This document shows positions 34,229 to 45,440 of a DNA stretch of 52,150 nt, in pieces. Location of the stretch: NCBI RefSeq assembly GCF_000315625.1, contig NW_005434651.1, positions 710,324-762,473 on the forward strand, read 5' to 3'. A model generated the notes under the pieces. It made no database searches. It was not told where the DNA came from and saw nothing but the letters and a program-made list of their open reading frames with translations. The stretch's first letter is position 1, and each line of letters starts with the position of its first letter. Origin of the DNA: Guillardia theta CCMP2712 (Eukaryota > Cryptophyceae > Pyrenomonadales > Geminigeraceae). A program made the translations under genes and the position numbers.

Positions 34229-36225
34229 CTAGTTGATGCCGTTTTGAGGGTCCATGGAAACTCCGAGGAAGGTGAGGAAGGTGAGGGCACCTGTAAACCA
34301 TGATAAGGAGGCCCAAGAGGAAACGAGCAGAAGGAGAGACGAAAAGGAGAGGAGGGAGGAGGGAGGAGGGAGGAGGGAGGAGGGAGAAAGAGAGGAGAGA
34401 GGAGAACGAGAGGAGGGAGGAGAGAGGAGGGAGAAAGAGAGGAGAGAGGAGGGAGGGAAGAGGCAGGGAGAGGGAGAGGGAGGAGGACGAAGTTTCTCAG
34501 TAAGTAACTCACCGCCGAGCACAGCAGCAGCAACCAGCGCCTTGACCTTGTCGGTGTTCGAGGGGATGTCAATGATGGTCTGCGAGAGTACAGTCTTCTT
34601 TCCGCTCACATCCTCCTCCTACACATCATGTCAGAACGCCCCGCCCAGTACAGCTCCTCTCTGCTCCCTGCTCCTTCCTCCCCTCTCCCTGCTCCCTCTA
34701 CTCTGCTCCCTGTCTCGCTCCTCTCATACCGTTCTCTCCCCTCCTTCTCTCTTCCTACCTGCACTCTGTACACCCACACCCCGGGGCTAGAAGCACCATC
34801 CACGTAGCTGTACTTGCCGTTGAGCTGAAAGCAGCGTCAGCCCAGGCGGGTTCCCTCCTCCTTCACCTGTCCAGCAGCAAGGTTCGCTCCAGGAGTGAGG
34901 TAGTCCGCAACCAGCTGGTACGCGTCGTCGGCAGATCCTCCCGGTCTCTTGGTGATGACGTAGCCCTTGCTGTTCGCCTCCTCTCCCACAGTGAACGTGA
35001 GCTTGACCTCGTCTCCAAGCAGGGCAGCCTGGAATCCTCCTCCTCCTGCTCCTCCCAGCTCCTGACCTCTCGCTGTGAAGTCGAACTCCCTGTCCTCCTT
35101 GGAACGCTTGTCCACTCCTGCATGCAGGTATCAGGGCCCAAGTTAGAATCTCCGAAGCGCGATGTTGTTCAGGTGGCAGGCCAAAGATCAGATACGGTTG
35201 ATGCAAAGGTTATCATAACTATCATCAACATAACATCATCATGTCATGATAATCAGATTCATAAGCATCATCATCAGCATTCTTGTCTGTTCTCTTCCTC
35301 CTCCTCCTCCTCCTCCTCCTCCTCCTCCTCCTCCACATTCGTCATCATCATCACTCACGCTTCTTCGACGGCCCCTCATTGACCTTTCCGACCATCCATG
35401 GCGCATATGGCTTGCCGCCAGGTCCGTAGAGCGACGCTGGGTTGACTGAGGAGATCTTCAAGAAGTCGTCCTCGAGTCCAAGACGCTGAACGTCCTCGTA
35501 GTAACCTGCAAAGCCCCGTCACTGGCTTCCTGGCAATCAGAGCAAATTCTCAAATTCCACTGCCACTAATACATTCCTTCTCAGTCCTTTCAATCCTCCA
35601 TCTCCTCCCCCGTCCTCCTTCTCAGTTCTCCCAGCATCAACCTTCTCATCATCGTACTCACCAGGATACGGCTCTTCGGCTGGCTTGGTGCCAATCTGAC
35701 GGGCGAGTTTGCGGATCTCGTCGTCCGCGATGTCCTGCAACTTCTGCTTGACCTCGTCGACGCTGTTGGCTGGGATGACAGAGTTGGGAGGAAGGCTCAG
35801 CTTCTCACACTCCTCCTCAGTCAGCTGCATCTCTCCATCTGGCGTCATAGTCGCCATCCTCAGACGCATGGCCTTGCCTGGTGGGGCACAGGCAAGGTCA
35901 GTATACTCCAACAACGCGCTCAAATCTGCTTCTACACGAGGATCCCTCCTCCCCCCACTCGCTCTCACTCTCCAACACCATCTCCTCCTCCCCATGTGAA
36001 GATCCCACCACCATCTGCTAGCCCCAACTCCTCACATAGACTACAGTACGCACCTCGGACTGGAGCTAGGGAGATACCGGCATGTCCTGGGCCTCTCAAG
36101 CTCCGGGCAGAGAGGGCAGAGGAAGTCGGAGCGGCAGGAGCAAGGGAGGAAGGAGTGCTTGGAAGGAGGAATCCAGCCGCTGGTGCCGCGCATAGCGCAG
36201 TGATCGCCGCAGCCGCTCTGAGCAT
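34229..36225 (-). CDS. Probable plastid-targeted protein, family unknown
   Basis: Seven exons (36225-36054, 35877-35662, 35505-35359, 35117-34867, 34824-34759, 34618-34513, 34290-34229) keep phase exactly and give 339 residues. The start MLRAAAAITALCAAPAAG is a signal peptide, followed immediately by FLLPSTPSS and a Ser/Ala/Arg-rich stretch. This is the signal-plus-Phe-led transit layout typical of red-lineage secondary plastids. The mature part contains LTEEECEKLSLPPNSVIP, YYEDVQRLGLEDDFLKIS, DREFDFTARGQELGG, FQAALLGDEVKLTFTVGEE, YQLVADYLTPGANLAAGQ and GKYSYVDGASSPGVWVYRV. It ends in one hydrophobic helix (KALVAAAVLGGALTFLTFLG). A soluble beta-rich domain with a C-terminal anchor, perhaps in the thylakoid or an envelope membrane, is inferred. 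I cannot name the family. It converges on the PPR fusion gene and diverges from the dehydrogenase. Confidence 0.78.
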
Positions 36226-36725
36226 TTTTAGACGTCTCTACCCTTAGATGTGACGACCCTTATTACTGTTGTAAACGAGGTTTAAAAGTCCCTAAAAGTA
36301 CTTATAACTAAATTATAAGAATACTGAGGACAGGTGTACCAGGAGTTTGGGATGCATAAACGAGCTTCAGCTATAATGAGTTATAAATAATGTTAAAATC
36401 CCATGTTTGTACCATAAAAATATATTTTGACACAGTCCCGGATCCTCAGTACATATTGACCGCCGTAACTTGGATGACTCCTAGCTTATAGTTGTAAATT
36501 ATGTACCAAATATTTTAAACTTTGTAGGAAGACATGTAACAAATCAGGAATATGTACCTAAAAGAAGGCTTCTAAAAACTAATTTACAGGGGGGTCTTTA
36601 CAACAATGTATAATTGTTCCTTTTACGGAACATCGATCGAACGCCGGGACTTTGACCGGGCCCGGAGGCACTCCGAGTTTCCGTTACATTTGAAAGTATC
36701 TGTAACGGCAGGTCGAATTTTCATC
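36226..36725. other. AT-rich divergent intergenic region
   Basis: This is markedly A/T-rich sequence (36270-36600) between two divergently transcribed genes, so it should carry both promoters. TATATTTT-like (36420) and TATAAATAAT (36382) stretches are present, but none is placed clearly enough to call a TATA box. Confidence 0.45.
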
Positions 36726-38178
36726 ATGGCCGAAGAAGCGAAAGCAGTAGGATGGGGCATCCTGGGGACGGCAGACATTGCCAGGAAGCTTGTGCGAGCT
36801 ATCTCCAGAGCCGGAGGCTCCAGACTAGTGGCCGTAGGGAGCAGGACGCTGGAGAGGGTAGAGTCATGGTGCGAACAGAACCAGATCCCCAGTGAGGTAG
36901 CAAGGTACGGAAACTACGAGGAGGTCCTGAGGGATGGGAAGGTGGATGTTGTGTACATTCCACTCCCAACATCCATGCACAAAGAATGGGTACAGAAAGC
37001 AGCAGATGCCGGCAAGCATATCCTCTGTGAGAAGCCGGTAAGTGTGAAGTTCGAACGATGTGTGGACCCCGTGATGCCGTGTTCAGGTTGGGATGAATGC
37101 TCAAGAAGTAGAAGAAATGATCGCCTGTTGTGAACACAACAACGTACAATTCATGGACGGGGTAGAAGCATGCACTTGATGGAATGGACCACGTGTGTTC
37201 ACTTGCTCCGTGCAGGTGATGTGGATGCATCACGTCCGGGTCCCAGTGCTGAGGAAGGCGGTGGACAACCAGGACATGGTGAGGCAGTGCCGATCTATCT
37301 CTGCATGCTCTGACGCGAGCAGATGGGCGAGGTCGTTCGGATCGTGACATCCTTCACGTTCTTCGGGGGAGAGGAGTTCGACCGGACTAACATCCGCATG
37401 AAGAGCAACCTGGACGGGCTGGGATGCGTAGGTGACAAGGATTCCTGCGCGTGCTGATCGCTCGAGGTGACGAGGCGCGCAGGTGACTTAGGATGGTACA
37501 ACGTGAGAGCCATCGTCTGGGCCTTCCAAAAGGAGCCCAATGAAGTCTGAGATTCACATTGGAGGCGAAGTGTCCTTACAGGACTACCAGGTGTATGCGG
37601 TAGCTCACAAGAGGAACTCAGAGGGAGTCATCAAGAGCTTGAACGCTACTCTCTTCTACGATGACGGGAGGTTTGCTTCCCTGGACTGCGGCTTCGACAC
37701 CAACTGCCGCCAGACACTGGAGATCGCCGGTAGCTGTCGGCTCCTTTGAGGCCTCTGCCTGCCACTGAGATGGTTCAACCACCAGGAACGAAGAGTTCGA
37801 TCCGTCTGGATGATTTCGTCCTCAACGCTAGTGAGGAATCCTCCTCTTTCATCGTCAACACATCGGTATAGCTGCTCTGTGGTGCATCAAAACTTCGAAT
37901 CACCTTCCAGCAGGCATTTAAAGATAGCGGCATGATCGTCGAGCAGACGTCATCAAAGCATGAGGCCGGAGGTTGTTGTCAGGAAGTTCGCATGGTGGAG
38001 TGCATGAGCAAGATCGTGAGGAGTACGTGTTTGCGCTGTTTCACATGCCTACATCTGACATGCATATCCAGCAAGGCAACTCGAAGACTACTGGCCGAAG
38101 ATCGCTCTCCAGACCCAGCGAACGATTGATGCGATCATGAAGTCTGCTGAGAGCGGGCAGCCAGTCAAGCTCAAATGA
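36726..38178 (+). CDS. Gfo/Idh/MocA-family NAD(P)-dependent oxidoreductase
   Basis: The family oxidises sugars, inositols or dihydrodiols with NAD(P). Exon 1 (36726-37037) encodes a Rossmann fold with the dinucleotide loop GWGILGTADIARKLVRAI at residues 8-25 and ends in the conserved EKP. Later exons give VGMNAQEVEEMIACCEHN, WMHHVRVPVLRKA, EVVRIVTSFTFFGG, GDLGWYNVRAIVWAF, FASLDCGFDTNCRQTLEIAG, SIRLDDFVLN and QLEDYWPKIALQTQRTIDAI, with stop TGA at 38176. GDLGWY is the family's active-site segment. The upstream frame is open but begins without an ATG, so I use ATG 36726 (ATCATGGCC). Nearest relatives are probably the dihydrodiol dehydrogenase-like group; the substrate is unknown. There is no presequence, so it is probably cytosolic. 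It has about eight exons with short introns. Confidence 0.88.
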
Positions 38179-38269
38179 TTCTTCTAGTTGGTTATTCATC
38201 ACTGCTCGGTGTCGGCTCGATGGCTAGAAGCTGGCCCCCAGGTGACCAAAAATGTTGCAACCACCCATG

Positions 38270-38653
38270 TTAAGAAGTTGAAGAGTCCTTCCTCATCTTG
38301 GCTAGATTTGGATCCTCTCTCCAGCAGCCATTCTCCCACCTCCATGTTGACATCAAAGAGCATTCGACCTGGGCCGCGGTCTTGAAGTACTCGAACGAGA
38401 CGTCAGTCCTTGGCACTTTGATGGGCCGGAGTCCGATGCTCAGCAAGGAAGACTCGAAATATTCCTTGTTGTTGAGGACCTTGTCTCGATTCACCACCCC
38501 TGTCGCTGGGTATTTCATGCCGCAAGTGTCGATCTCGTCGAAGATCCTCTTCAGTTTGATCTCCCTTGAGACGCTCAGCTTCCGACAAGCTTTCACCATC
38601 CCCCCGTCCTCATCCCCTTGCACGGGGACTGCACTAGAGATATTGCAACCCAT
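38270..38653 (-). CDS. Small, probably N-myristoylated protein
   Basis: A single-exon ORF of 127 residues. ATG 38653 is preferred over the upstream in-frame ATG at 38701 because it yields MGCNISSAVP, a good N-myristoylation context (Gly2, Ser6) with a palmitoylatable Cys3. The middle (REIKLKRIFDEIDTCG, then GVVNRDKVLNNKEYFE) resembles a degenerate EF-hand whose loop is stretched and lacks the normal acidic spacing. The Trp-rich end (LMSTWRWENGCWREDPN) is unusual. It is perhaps a membrane-attached regulator, but that is inference. Tail-to-tail with the dehydrogenase, 91 bp apart. Confidence 0.6.
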   Translation of the reverse strand: MGCNISSAVPVQGDEDGGMVKACRKLSVSREIKLKRIFDEIDTCGMKYPATGVVNRDKVLNNKEYFESSLLSIGLRPIKVPRTDVSFEYFKTAAQVECSLMSTWRWENGCWREDPNLAKMRKDSSTS

Positions 38654-39836
38654 TCTCGTAGGGTCAAAACACCATGGAACCGTATCCCAGCAGAACGACA
38701 AAAGGCGTAGAGATACCAGGCGCAGGACGACAAGTCGGAAGAGTTCAAGAGTTTGAGGTTAGGAAAGAAGATGCGAGGAGGATGTTGAAGGAGGTACCAA
38801 CAGAACAAGGCACAGATCAGCTAGAGAGGACCAGGAGACGAGGGAGGGGGGGGGGGGCTTGAAGTAGAAGGCAGGGCCGGATGAAAGAACAGGAGCAAGG
38901 AGCGACGATTTTAATAATAACAGGAATAACCACCCCCTGTCATCTAGGGTTCATACCCTACCCCCTTTCTCGTCACTTCAAGGTTATTTCCTACCCACCC
39001 TTTGTTGCTTTTCTCGTACCCACCCCCTGATCTCCATTTTCAGACATGTCATGGCTACCCCCTTCGGGTCGTCGGAAGTACCCCTCCACAACACGGAAAA
39101 GTAGGGGTACTACTCCAACCAACGGTGGCTTCTACCAAAACAAAAAGAATGCGTAAAAGGTTAAAAAAAAAATTGAACAAAATTGAGAGGCAAATGGACG
39201 AAAAATGAAATATTACTAGTAAACTTGAATATCTCATCGATATTTTTCATAGATTCTAGTCAAAGAGTTCAATGTAAGACTGCTCATCCACATGAAAATG
39301 AGGCGGCGGGGCGTATCGAAAGGGGGTAGCCTACCATGGTTGTGAGGGATAGTTGTTGACGCGCATGGCGACAAGAGAACGGAGGGAGAAGTTGCGATGA
39401 CGCGAACATGAAGAGGGAATGAAGAATGATGGTGTGGAAGAGGAAGATAGGAAGAAGAAAGAAGTGAAGAGAGGAACTCAGAAGAGAAGGGACGATGGTC
39501 AGCGATTTGAAACATTCTCTTTCAGCAATCTCAACGGGAACACAATCAATTTCCTTGAGGGACCATTGTTCAACCAGACTTCAGGAAGCTCTTCGGCAAG
39601 GGGGTTGGAATCCCAAGTCTGCTCCTCCTGCTAGGCGCGGCTACATCGGTACAAGGCGCAATGGAGAATGGATATCACGGATTCTCCCTCAGGTGGCTTC
39701 CTCCTTGTTGTGTTTGCCAAATGTCATCTTTGCACACACAAGGAATCCAGAAACACGAGGCAAAAAAGCAAGGAAGGTGAGGAAACTGGTGGATACAGCG
39801 AGCGTCATTGTGATGATAAAGCATGACAGCTTCAAG
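38654..39836. other. Intergenic plus unresolved 5' part of JmjC gene
   Basis: 38940-39110 carries CCTACCCCC and GTAGGGGTAC words. 39130-39250 is A-rich. Around 39520-39780 several open frames (LQEALRQGGWNPKSAP; ESRNTRQKSKE in phase with the next exon through a GTGAGG donor at 39778) probably belong to the JmjC gene's first exons, but I cannot fix the start codon. Confidence 0.4.
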
Positions 39837-41686
39837 TAATCCCTGAGGTGGAGATTGAAAAGACATCACCCCAAGACTTCTTTGAGAAGTGCTTTCACCC
39901 ATGAGTTTTGCAGATTTTGACATGTCTTCGGCAGCTACATCAAAGCACGCAAGCCTTGCATTTTGCTAGGGAAGCTGCGAGGATCCAAGTTCGAAGCATG
40001 GGACGACGGTTACCTGTACCAGCTTGCTCCTGCTTTCAGTCGGAGACTAAACATCAGTGCAGCGATAAGATCGCAGGCACCTGCTCTGTCGACGTCGAAT
40101 ACCGTGAAAGCAATGATTCTGGATACGGAAGGTGAGGAGGGCGAGGGCGGGATGAGGGAGTGCTGGGTTTGATAATTGCTTCAGAGGAAACAAGAGGACC
40201 ATGCTGTTCTCAGAGTTCCTGAAGCGATTTGCATCTGGCGACGACACTCTCTACCTCACGACACAACAGGTTGGGTTGATGCTTGCGACATCGCAGCTGA
40301 CAGATTTGCTTCCCAGGTTGAGGTGGACGAGGAGGGGAGGCCAGATGTGATGACTGAACCTGTCACATTGGTGAGATGTTGTGAGCTTGCAACTCTTCAG
40401 TGCAGCCTCCTCCTCCATCACTTCTCCTTTCCTTACCCCTTCCCCACCCACCCGCTCCTCCATGTTCTCTTGCGGATTTCTTTGCCTCCTCCCACTTTTC
40501 TGGAGGATGAAGAGAAATTCATCCTCCTTGCTCGACCCCTGCCTTATTTCCCCCATCTTGAACTCACGCTGGTCTTCAGCTGAAGAACGATTTTCCCCTG
40601 AGGTAAGGTACCATCCATGTGCACTTCGATGGTGCAAACGGTGCCAGGCCGGACATTATGGGCAACCTGGTCCCATGTAGCTACAACCTTTGGATGGGAA
40701 ACAATGCAGACAAATCTTCCTCTGGCCTGCATCATGGTAGAGATGATGGTGTCAGGTTGCGTGCCTGATGCAGAACTCCCTTCAGATTACCATGACAACT
40801 TGTACGTCCTGCTGAGAGGTAAGAGAGGAGGATGTAGCAGCGATGACGACGAAACGATATGATCACAACGATGAAGGCATGAAAGTAGCAGCAAGAGGGG
40901 CAGGGGCAGGGGCAGGAGCTCTTGATCACAATCAATATGATTTTGTAGTCAAAGACTCTGAGATCTTCATTTCAGGAAAGAAGAAATTTTCCCTCTTCTC
41001 TCCGGATGAAGCTGTACATGCTTGTTCTCCCCATCGCCATCTTCGTCTCCCCTATCCCCTCTCCAACTTTGCCATCCTTTTCACCTCTCCTCTCTCACTT
41101 TTTCCTCCTCAACCAGGATCGCATGTACACTCATGGGACGATCGCCTGCATTCACCCCAACGGGAGGATTTGCTATCAAGGGCAGATTACAAGGGCCGAC
41201 GGCTCGCCTCTCAACGTGCGTTTCTTCCTGCTCCTCCTCCGTCCTCTCACTCCACGGGTAGGCACCCAAGGTCGCAGAAGCCGAAGAGATGCAGGTGACA
41301 GTCGTGCCGATGGAGTACTCCTTGAACGGGGGGCGCAGAGGAAGGCTGAGACTGAGATGGAGGAGGCCGAGGCGGCTCTTGCTCGAGGTAAGACTTCAGT
41401 GTCTGCGCGGGGGAGAGAGGGAGGAGGATGATGGGGGAGAGCGAGAAATTTCATGCGCAGCAAGCGCGCGCTGAAACTTGTCGTGCTGGGCGGTACAGGC
41501 GAGAGCGGAGCGAAGAAGCGCCTGAAGCTTGCGAACAAGGAAGCACATCCGCATTGTTTCCGCTGCCGTCTGACTCTCCTTCAGGCCCTTGATGCTGCAC
41601 TGGACGCCATGCTGACGGCGAAGGCCTCTGACCTGTCGGACGGTAGGGTGAAGAGCGTCTTTGAAGGATGTCACATGAATTGAACA

Positions 41687-41721
<35 letters not shown>

Positions 41722-42822
41722 AGAAGATGAGGAGGGAGGCCTGTTTGGTGAGGCCAAGTCCTCAGATGATGACGATGAAGGTAGGACAGGAGGATGCATG
41801 TATCTGGTTCATAGGACCAACATTTCACCGCAGAGGAGGAGGAGGAAGGAGAGAAGGAGGAAGCTCCAGCTCCAGCTCTCGTCACAGTAAAGGGGAGCAA
41901 TGTTTCCAAAGGGAAGGCCAAGAAGGCGGAGCAAGAAAAGGAGCAAGAAAAAGAGGAGCAGCGGCAGGAGGAGGAGGAGGAGGAGGAGGAGGAGGAGGAG
42001 GAGGAGGAGGAGGAGGAGGAGGAGGAGGAGGGCGGCGCTTCGTCCAAGAGGGAGAAAGTTGACGTGGAGGAGCCGCTCAGTTTCTCTGCCGTCAACTCGA
42101 AGATGAGCAAAGAGCATGTGAAAGAGAAGTCAGTGAACCTCCTACCCCTGCTGCTCCCTATCTATCCTCACGCTCTCTCCTCTCTCATCTCTCATCTCTC
42201 CTCTCCCCTCTCTTTTTGCTCAATTTCTTGTCCTCCACACCCCCTCTCCTTCTCTCTCAAGCCTCGTCTGCTCGAGTAATTTTTGTCTTCGCCGCAGTTT
42301 TCCGCTTTTTCTCGATGCTCATCATGAGAACTGCGAGCTCGACGCCTCGGACGGTTCGATCAAGATGCTCTTTCTACCCGCCGGTTGGTTCCATGAAGTT
42401 TTCAGGTGCCAAATCGCTTCCACCTTCGCCTCCTCTCCTCCCTCCCGAATCTTTTCCGCCTTATGATTCCGCTCGTCAACCCTTGACCTCCGCTGCTCAT
42501 GAATGCTTCCCTCAAATATTTCCTCCCCCTCCATCCTCTTTCCTCCTCATTTCACCTCCCTGCACCCTTCTCCTCACTCCTTCCCTCCCACAGCTACGGC
42601 ATGGACAAGGGGCACGTTGCCTTCAACTTTTGGTTCCATCCTCCCGATGGAGGTAAATGCATGCACAGACGCTAACTTGTGGTGACTGTTGTGTCAGATT
42701 CCTACGAGAATCCGTACACATGCAAGGTGATGGAACTGTTGAAACTCCAATGTCGAACATCACTGACACCGCTCCAGTACTGGCAGTACGACTGGGAGCG
42801 GAGATTTCCGGCACAGCATTAA
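39837..42822 (+). CDS. JmjC-domain protein with long acidic insertion
   Basis: JmjC proteins are Fe(II)/2-oxoglutarate oxygenases acting as hydroxylases or demethylases. From 39837 the exons read VEIEKTSPQDFFE/NYIKARKPCILLGKLRGS (cupin start), NKRTMLFSEFLKRFASGD, VDEEGRPDVMTEPVTL, RPDIMGNLVPCSYNLWMGN, then SSGLHHD/YHDNLYVLLRG with the HxD iron motif split by an intron, and KKKFSLFSPDEA. Then comes TIACIHPNGRICYQGQ. After that lies a long charged insertion (KAETEMEEAEAALARG, EDEDEDEDE, about 22 Glu in a row), followed by SIKMLFLPAGWFHEV and GHVAFNFWFHPPDG with the distal iron His. The C-terminus TPLQYWQYDWERRFPAQH stops at 42820. The layout resembles the JMJD6/7-like cupin group. The N-terminal exon(s) upstream of 39837 are unresolved. 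Location is probably nuclear or cytosolic. Confidence 0.87.
41964..42031 (+). repeat. (GAG)n coding microsatellite, poly-Glu
   Basis: About 22 GAG units in frame with the JmjC insertion, encoding uninterrupted glutamate. The frame is set by flanking coding sequence (EQEKEQEKEEQRQ before, SSKREKVDVEEPLSFSAV after). Confidence 0.9.
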
Positions 42823-42966
42823 CACTAACAAACTTGCCGACTGATGTCATCCTTTATAACCATCAATCCCACTTCAAACTTGTCTTGGCCACCCTGCAAT
42901 GAACACAAAGAGACATACACCTATCTACATCCCAGCGCAACTGTACAACCAGCTCCACGTCCCAGC

Positions 42967-43845
42967 TCAGCTCTCCTCCGAGCTGTGCCGTGACTGCATG
43001 TAATCCTGGATCCCTTCAGCGGTGGGGGCCGCTACCCACTGTGGACTACCCTGCTTGTCATCGCTCGAGCAGCTCATATACGGGGAGGAGTTTGACGTCC
43101 TTTCCTCGCTGTTCTGCCCTAAGTCGGTGCTCTCTTTGTTGTTGTCCGACGATCCGTTCCCGCCGGACTTGTCGCTTGCCGGCCTCGGCGACTCTCTTTC
43201 CTCCTCGGTCTTCTTCACCTTCCTCCTCTTCCTCGACTTGGAGGAGTTGAAAACATCCGCCGCCTCTGCTCAACCACCATCAGAAATGCCCACCGGCATA
43301 CAACCACAATCACCTTGCGAAGTTGAGGCGAGCTGTGCTGCCTTGACCTTGGATTGGCGCTTGCTCTGAATCCTCCTCTTCCTCGGCTTCGAATCCTTGG
43401 TGCCCGATGGGCGGCCTGGCCCTCGCTGATGGGTCTTGTCGTAGTCTTCCTTTTCCTGCCTCGTCCACATCTGCCGCGTGATCCTCGCCCACGTCCTCCT
43501 GTCCCAGATGTCCCTGACGGACTTAGAACTGATCCCGTACTTGTTTGCTACCTCGCAGCTCTCCGCTGTCTTGTTCTCCGTGTCCACGTTGCGGTAAGAG
43601 TAGATCTCCAGGGCCATCACGGGCGTCAGGATTGCCTTCTTCTTCTTCTTCTTCACTTCTACCCCCGAGCTGCTAGAAGACTCGCGCGTCGGAGGCTCCC
43701 GAGACGACCTGCTGATCTTGAAGCTGTTCAGAGAATCCGCGTCCTCGCTCGAACCCCTTTCCTTCTCCAACTTGTCGGGCTTCCTCGGCTCTCCCATCAT
43801 CTTGTTGGCGATCAATGGAATTCCTTTGGGCAAACCACCTGTCAT
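42967..43845 (-). CDS. Putative DNA-binding protein with VRDIW-RRTW motif
   Basis: Exons 43845-43314 and 43265-42967, with a 48-nt GTGATT...GCAG intron, keep phase and give 276 residues. The core is LTPVMALEIYSYRN, then VANKYGISSKSVRDIWDRR followed by TW. This is a helix-turn-helix-like arrangement that I recall from uncharacterised algal and oomycete proteins. It is followed by an AT-hook-like GPGRPSGTKDSKPRKRR and a nuclear-localisation-like RIQSKRQSKVK. Both ends are Ser-rich and disordered. Sequence-specific DNA binding in the nucleus is inferred, possibly with transposon ancestry. It is tail-to-tail with the JmjC gene, 144 bp apart. ATG 43845 is the first in-frame start; the next Met pair is at about 43800. 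Confidence 0.7.
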
Positions 43846-44030
43846 TGGGAGAGCAACGCACGGGGAGCAAACTCTACCTGAGCTTCAAGCTTGACAAGAG
43901 AAGGTGAAGATATGCAGCAAACGATCAGAAGCAAGAGCTTACGAGTAAGACAGCAAGATATGGAGACCTGGCGTCTCCATACAAGACGATTCGGGGCCCT
44001 TATCCGAACACGATCAAACTGTCAAGACCA

Positions 44031-44297
44031 ATGTCGGATCTTAGAGCTTTCGAAGTAGTTGCAATTGCTCTACCACAAGCAAGCCCAGAGCAGTGGAGCA
44101 GAATCAAGCTAGAAAAACTACTAGAAATCAAAGAAGAGCGGTCTGAAATGAGCAGTGAGTATGGTTCAGTGGAAGGACACAACCCTGACCTCTTCTGCGA
44201 TTCTTCGAGGAGTGGAGGGATTATTTGGATGTACGGTATCGACGGATCACGAGAAAGTCTTATGATGCTTGTCAAGAGACGAGGGAAACGGGACTGA
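44031..44297 (+). CDS. Small hypothetical ORF, 88 residues
   Basis: ATG 44031 to TGA 44297 with no splice sites needed. The sequence (MSDLRAFEVVAIALPQASPE, EKLLEIKEERSEMSSEYG, RSGGIIWMYGIDGSRESL) is varied and not low-complexity, which favours a real gene or exon. No domain, signal or membrane segment is recognised. It may be one exon of a longer gene whose other parts I cannot see, or it may be chance. Confidence 0.35.
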   Translation: MSDLRAFEVVAIALPQASPEQWSRIKLEKLLEIKEERSEMSSEYGSVEGHNPDLFCDSSRSGGIIWMYGIDGSRESLMMLVKRRGKRD

Positions 44298-45440
44298 TGT
44301 TGAAACGTATACCGTGTCTTCGTCGACCAGGACTGTTTCTCTCGGAAGGGGGGAGGACGAGGCCCTCTGTGTTGTGTCGGAAGGAGGTCGGGAGATAGAT
44401 CAGAAATGAGAGGAAGGGAGAGAGGGGGTGAATTGTGGGAACGTACTTGGGAAGGGGGAAGGAAGGTAACAGGGAATGGGAGACGGATGGACTACGGGTG
44501 ACAATGACCACTGAAGGGGGGGTGGTGTTGGGTACGAAGGAGAACTCATATTTGAAGGTGGGGGTAGTAGGGGAAGAGATATTGAAGATAGGACAGGGTG
44601 GGGGTATATGAATAGTCACTACGGGTACTACCAACCGAGAATGATGCTCAGGAAATAGGGTAGATGAACTGAGGGGTACTTGCAAGGCCAGGAAGAGAGG
44701 CAGTATACGTTATTCAATTAGTTCTTTTCATAGTAAATAGCTATACATGGGTAGCTTTTATTGAGAACACTTAAATGTTCAGTACCCCCAGTTGATTTAT
44801 CAATTTGGTTCCCTGATAAGCATCAATATGGGGGTAGGGGTATGTTTTAAAGGGGTACATTGGTCATATTATGCTCTGCATGGAGGGGACGAATTTTCAA
44901 GGGGAGGGTAGTCGATGGGGGTGAGAGCGAATATTAATACAATGGGAATATTTGTTTGGATTATCAGTGAATTATTGAAATTTGTTCAGTAATATTTAGA
45001 CAAAATTGGGAATGAAATTTTGAAACTGGTCCCCTGGTTAAAACTCTTCCCCTTCAAGCATTTCTTCTTCCCATCCCCGGTGAATGTGGTAAAACCATTC
45101 CCACAGACCCCTCCTTTTGACCACCTAGTACCCCACCCAGGGGTTGCACGCGCTAAAACCTCCTTTCGATAAGACGTCATTTCAAATCCATTTCATGTCA
45201 TGTAGGGGTCCAAATTCATGTAGAAAGGAGGGGTGGGTTCGATGAGGCTGGGATTAGACGCACCCACCCCCCCATAAATCACCCCATCATCATCCCACCA
45301 CCACCCCACCACTAGCCTCCTACCACCCCACCCTAATTCCAGCACCCCTATTTCCCATAGGCATTACCAGCGGCCTGTGGTGGGGCCGCCTAAAAACAAT
45401 CCTCACCATCCGTCGCGATTCAAGGTCCGACCGTTAGCGG
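44298..45440. other. Intergenic with GGGGTA words, no gene
   Basis: GGGGGTAGTAGGGG (44555), GGGGGTAGGGGTATG (44830), AAGGGGTACATTGG (44849) and GTAGGGGTCC (45203) recur here, followed by CACCCCACC repeats at 45265-45340. Minus-strand open frames follow the base skew only. Confidence 0.45.
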
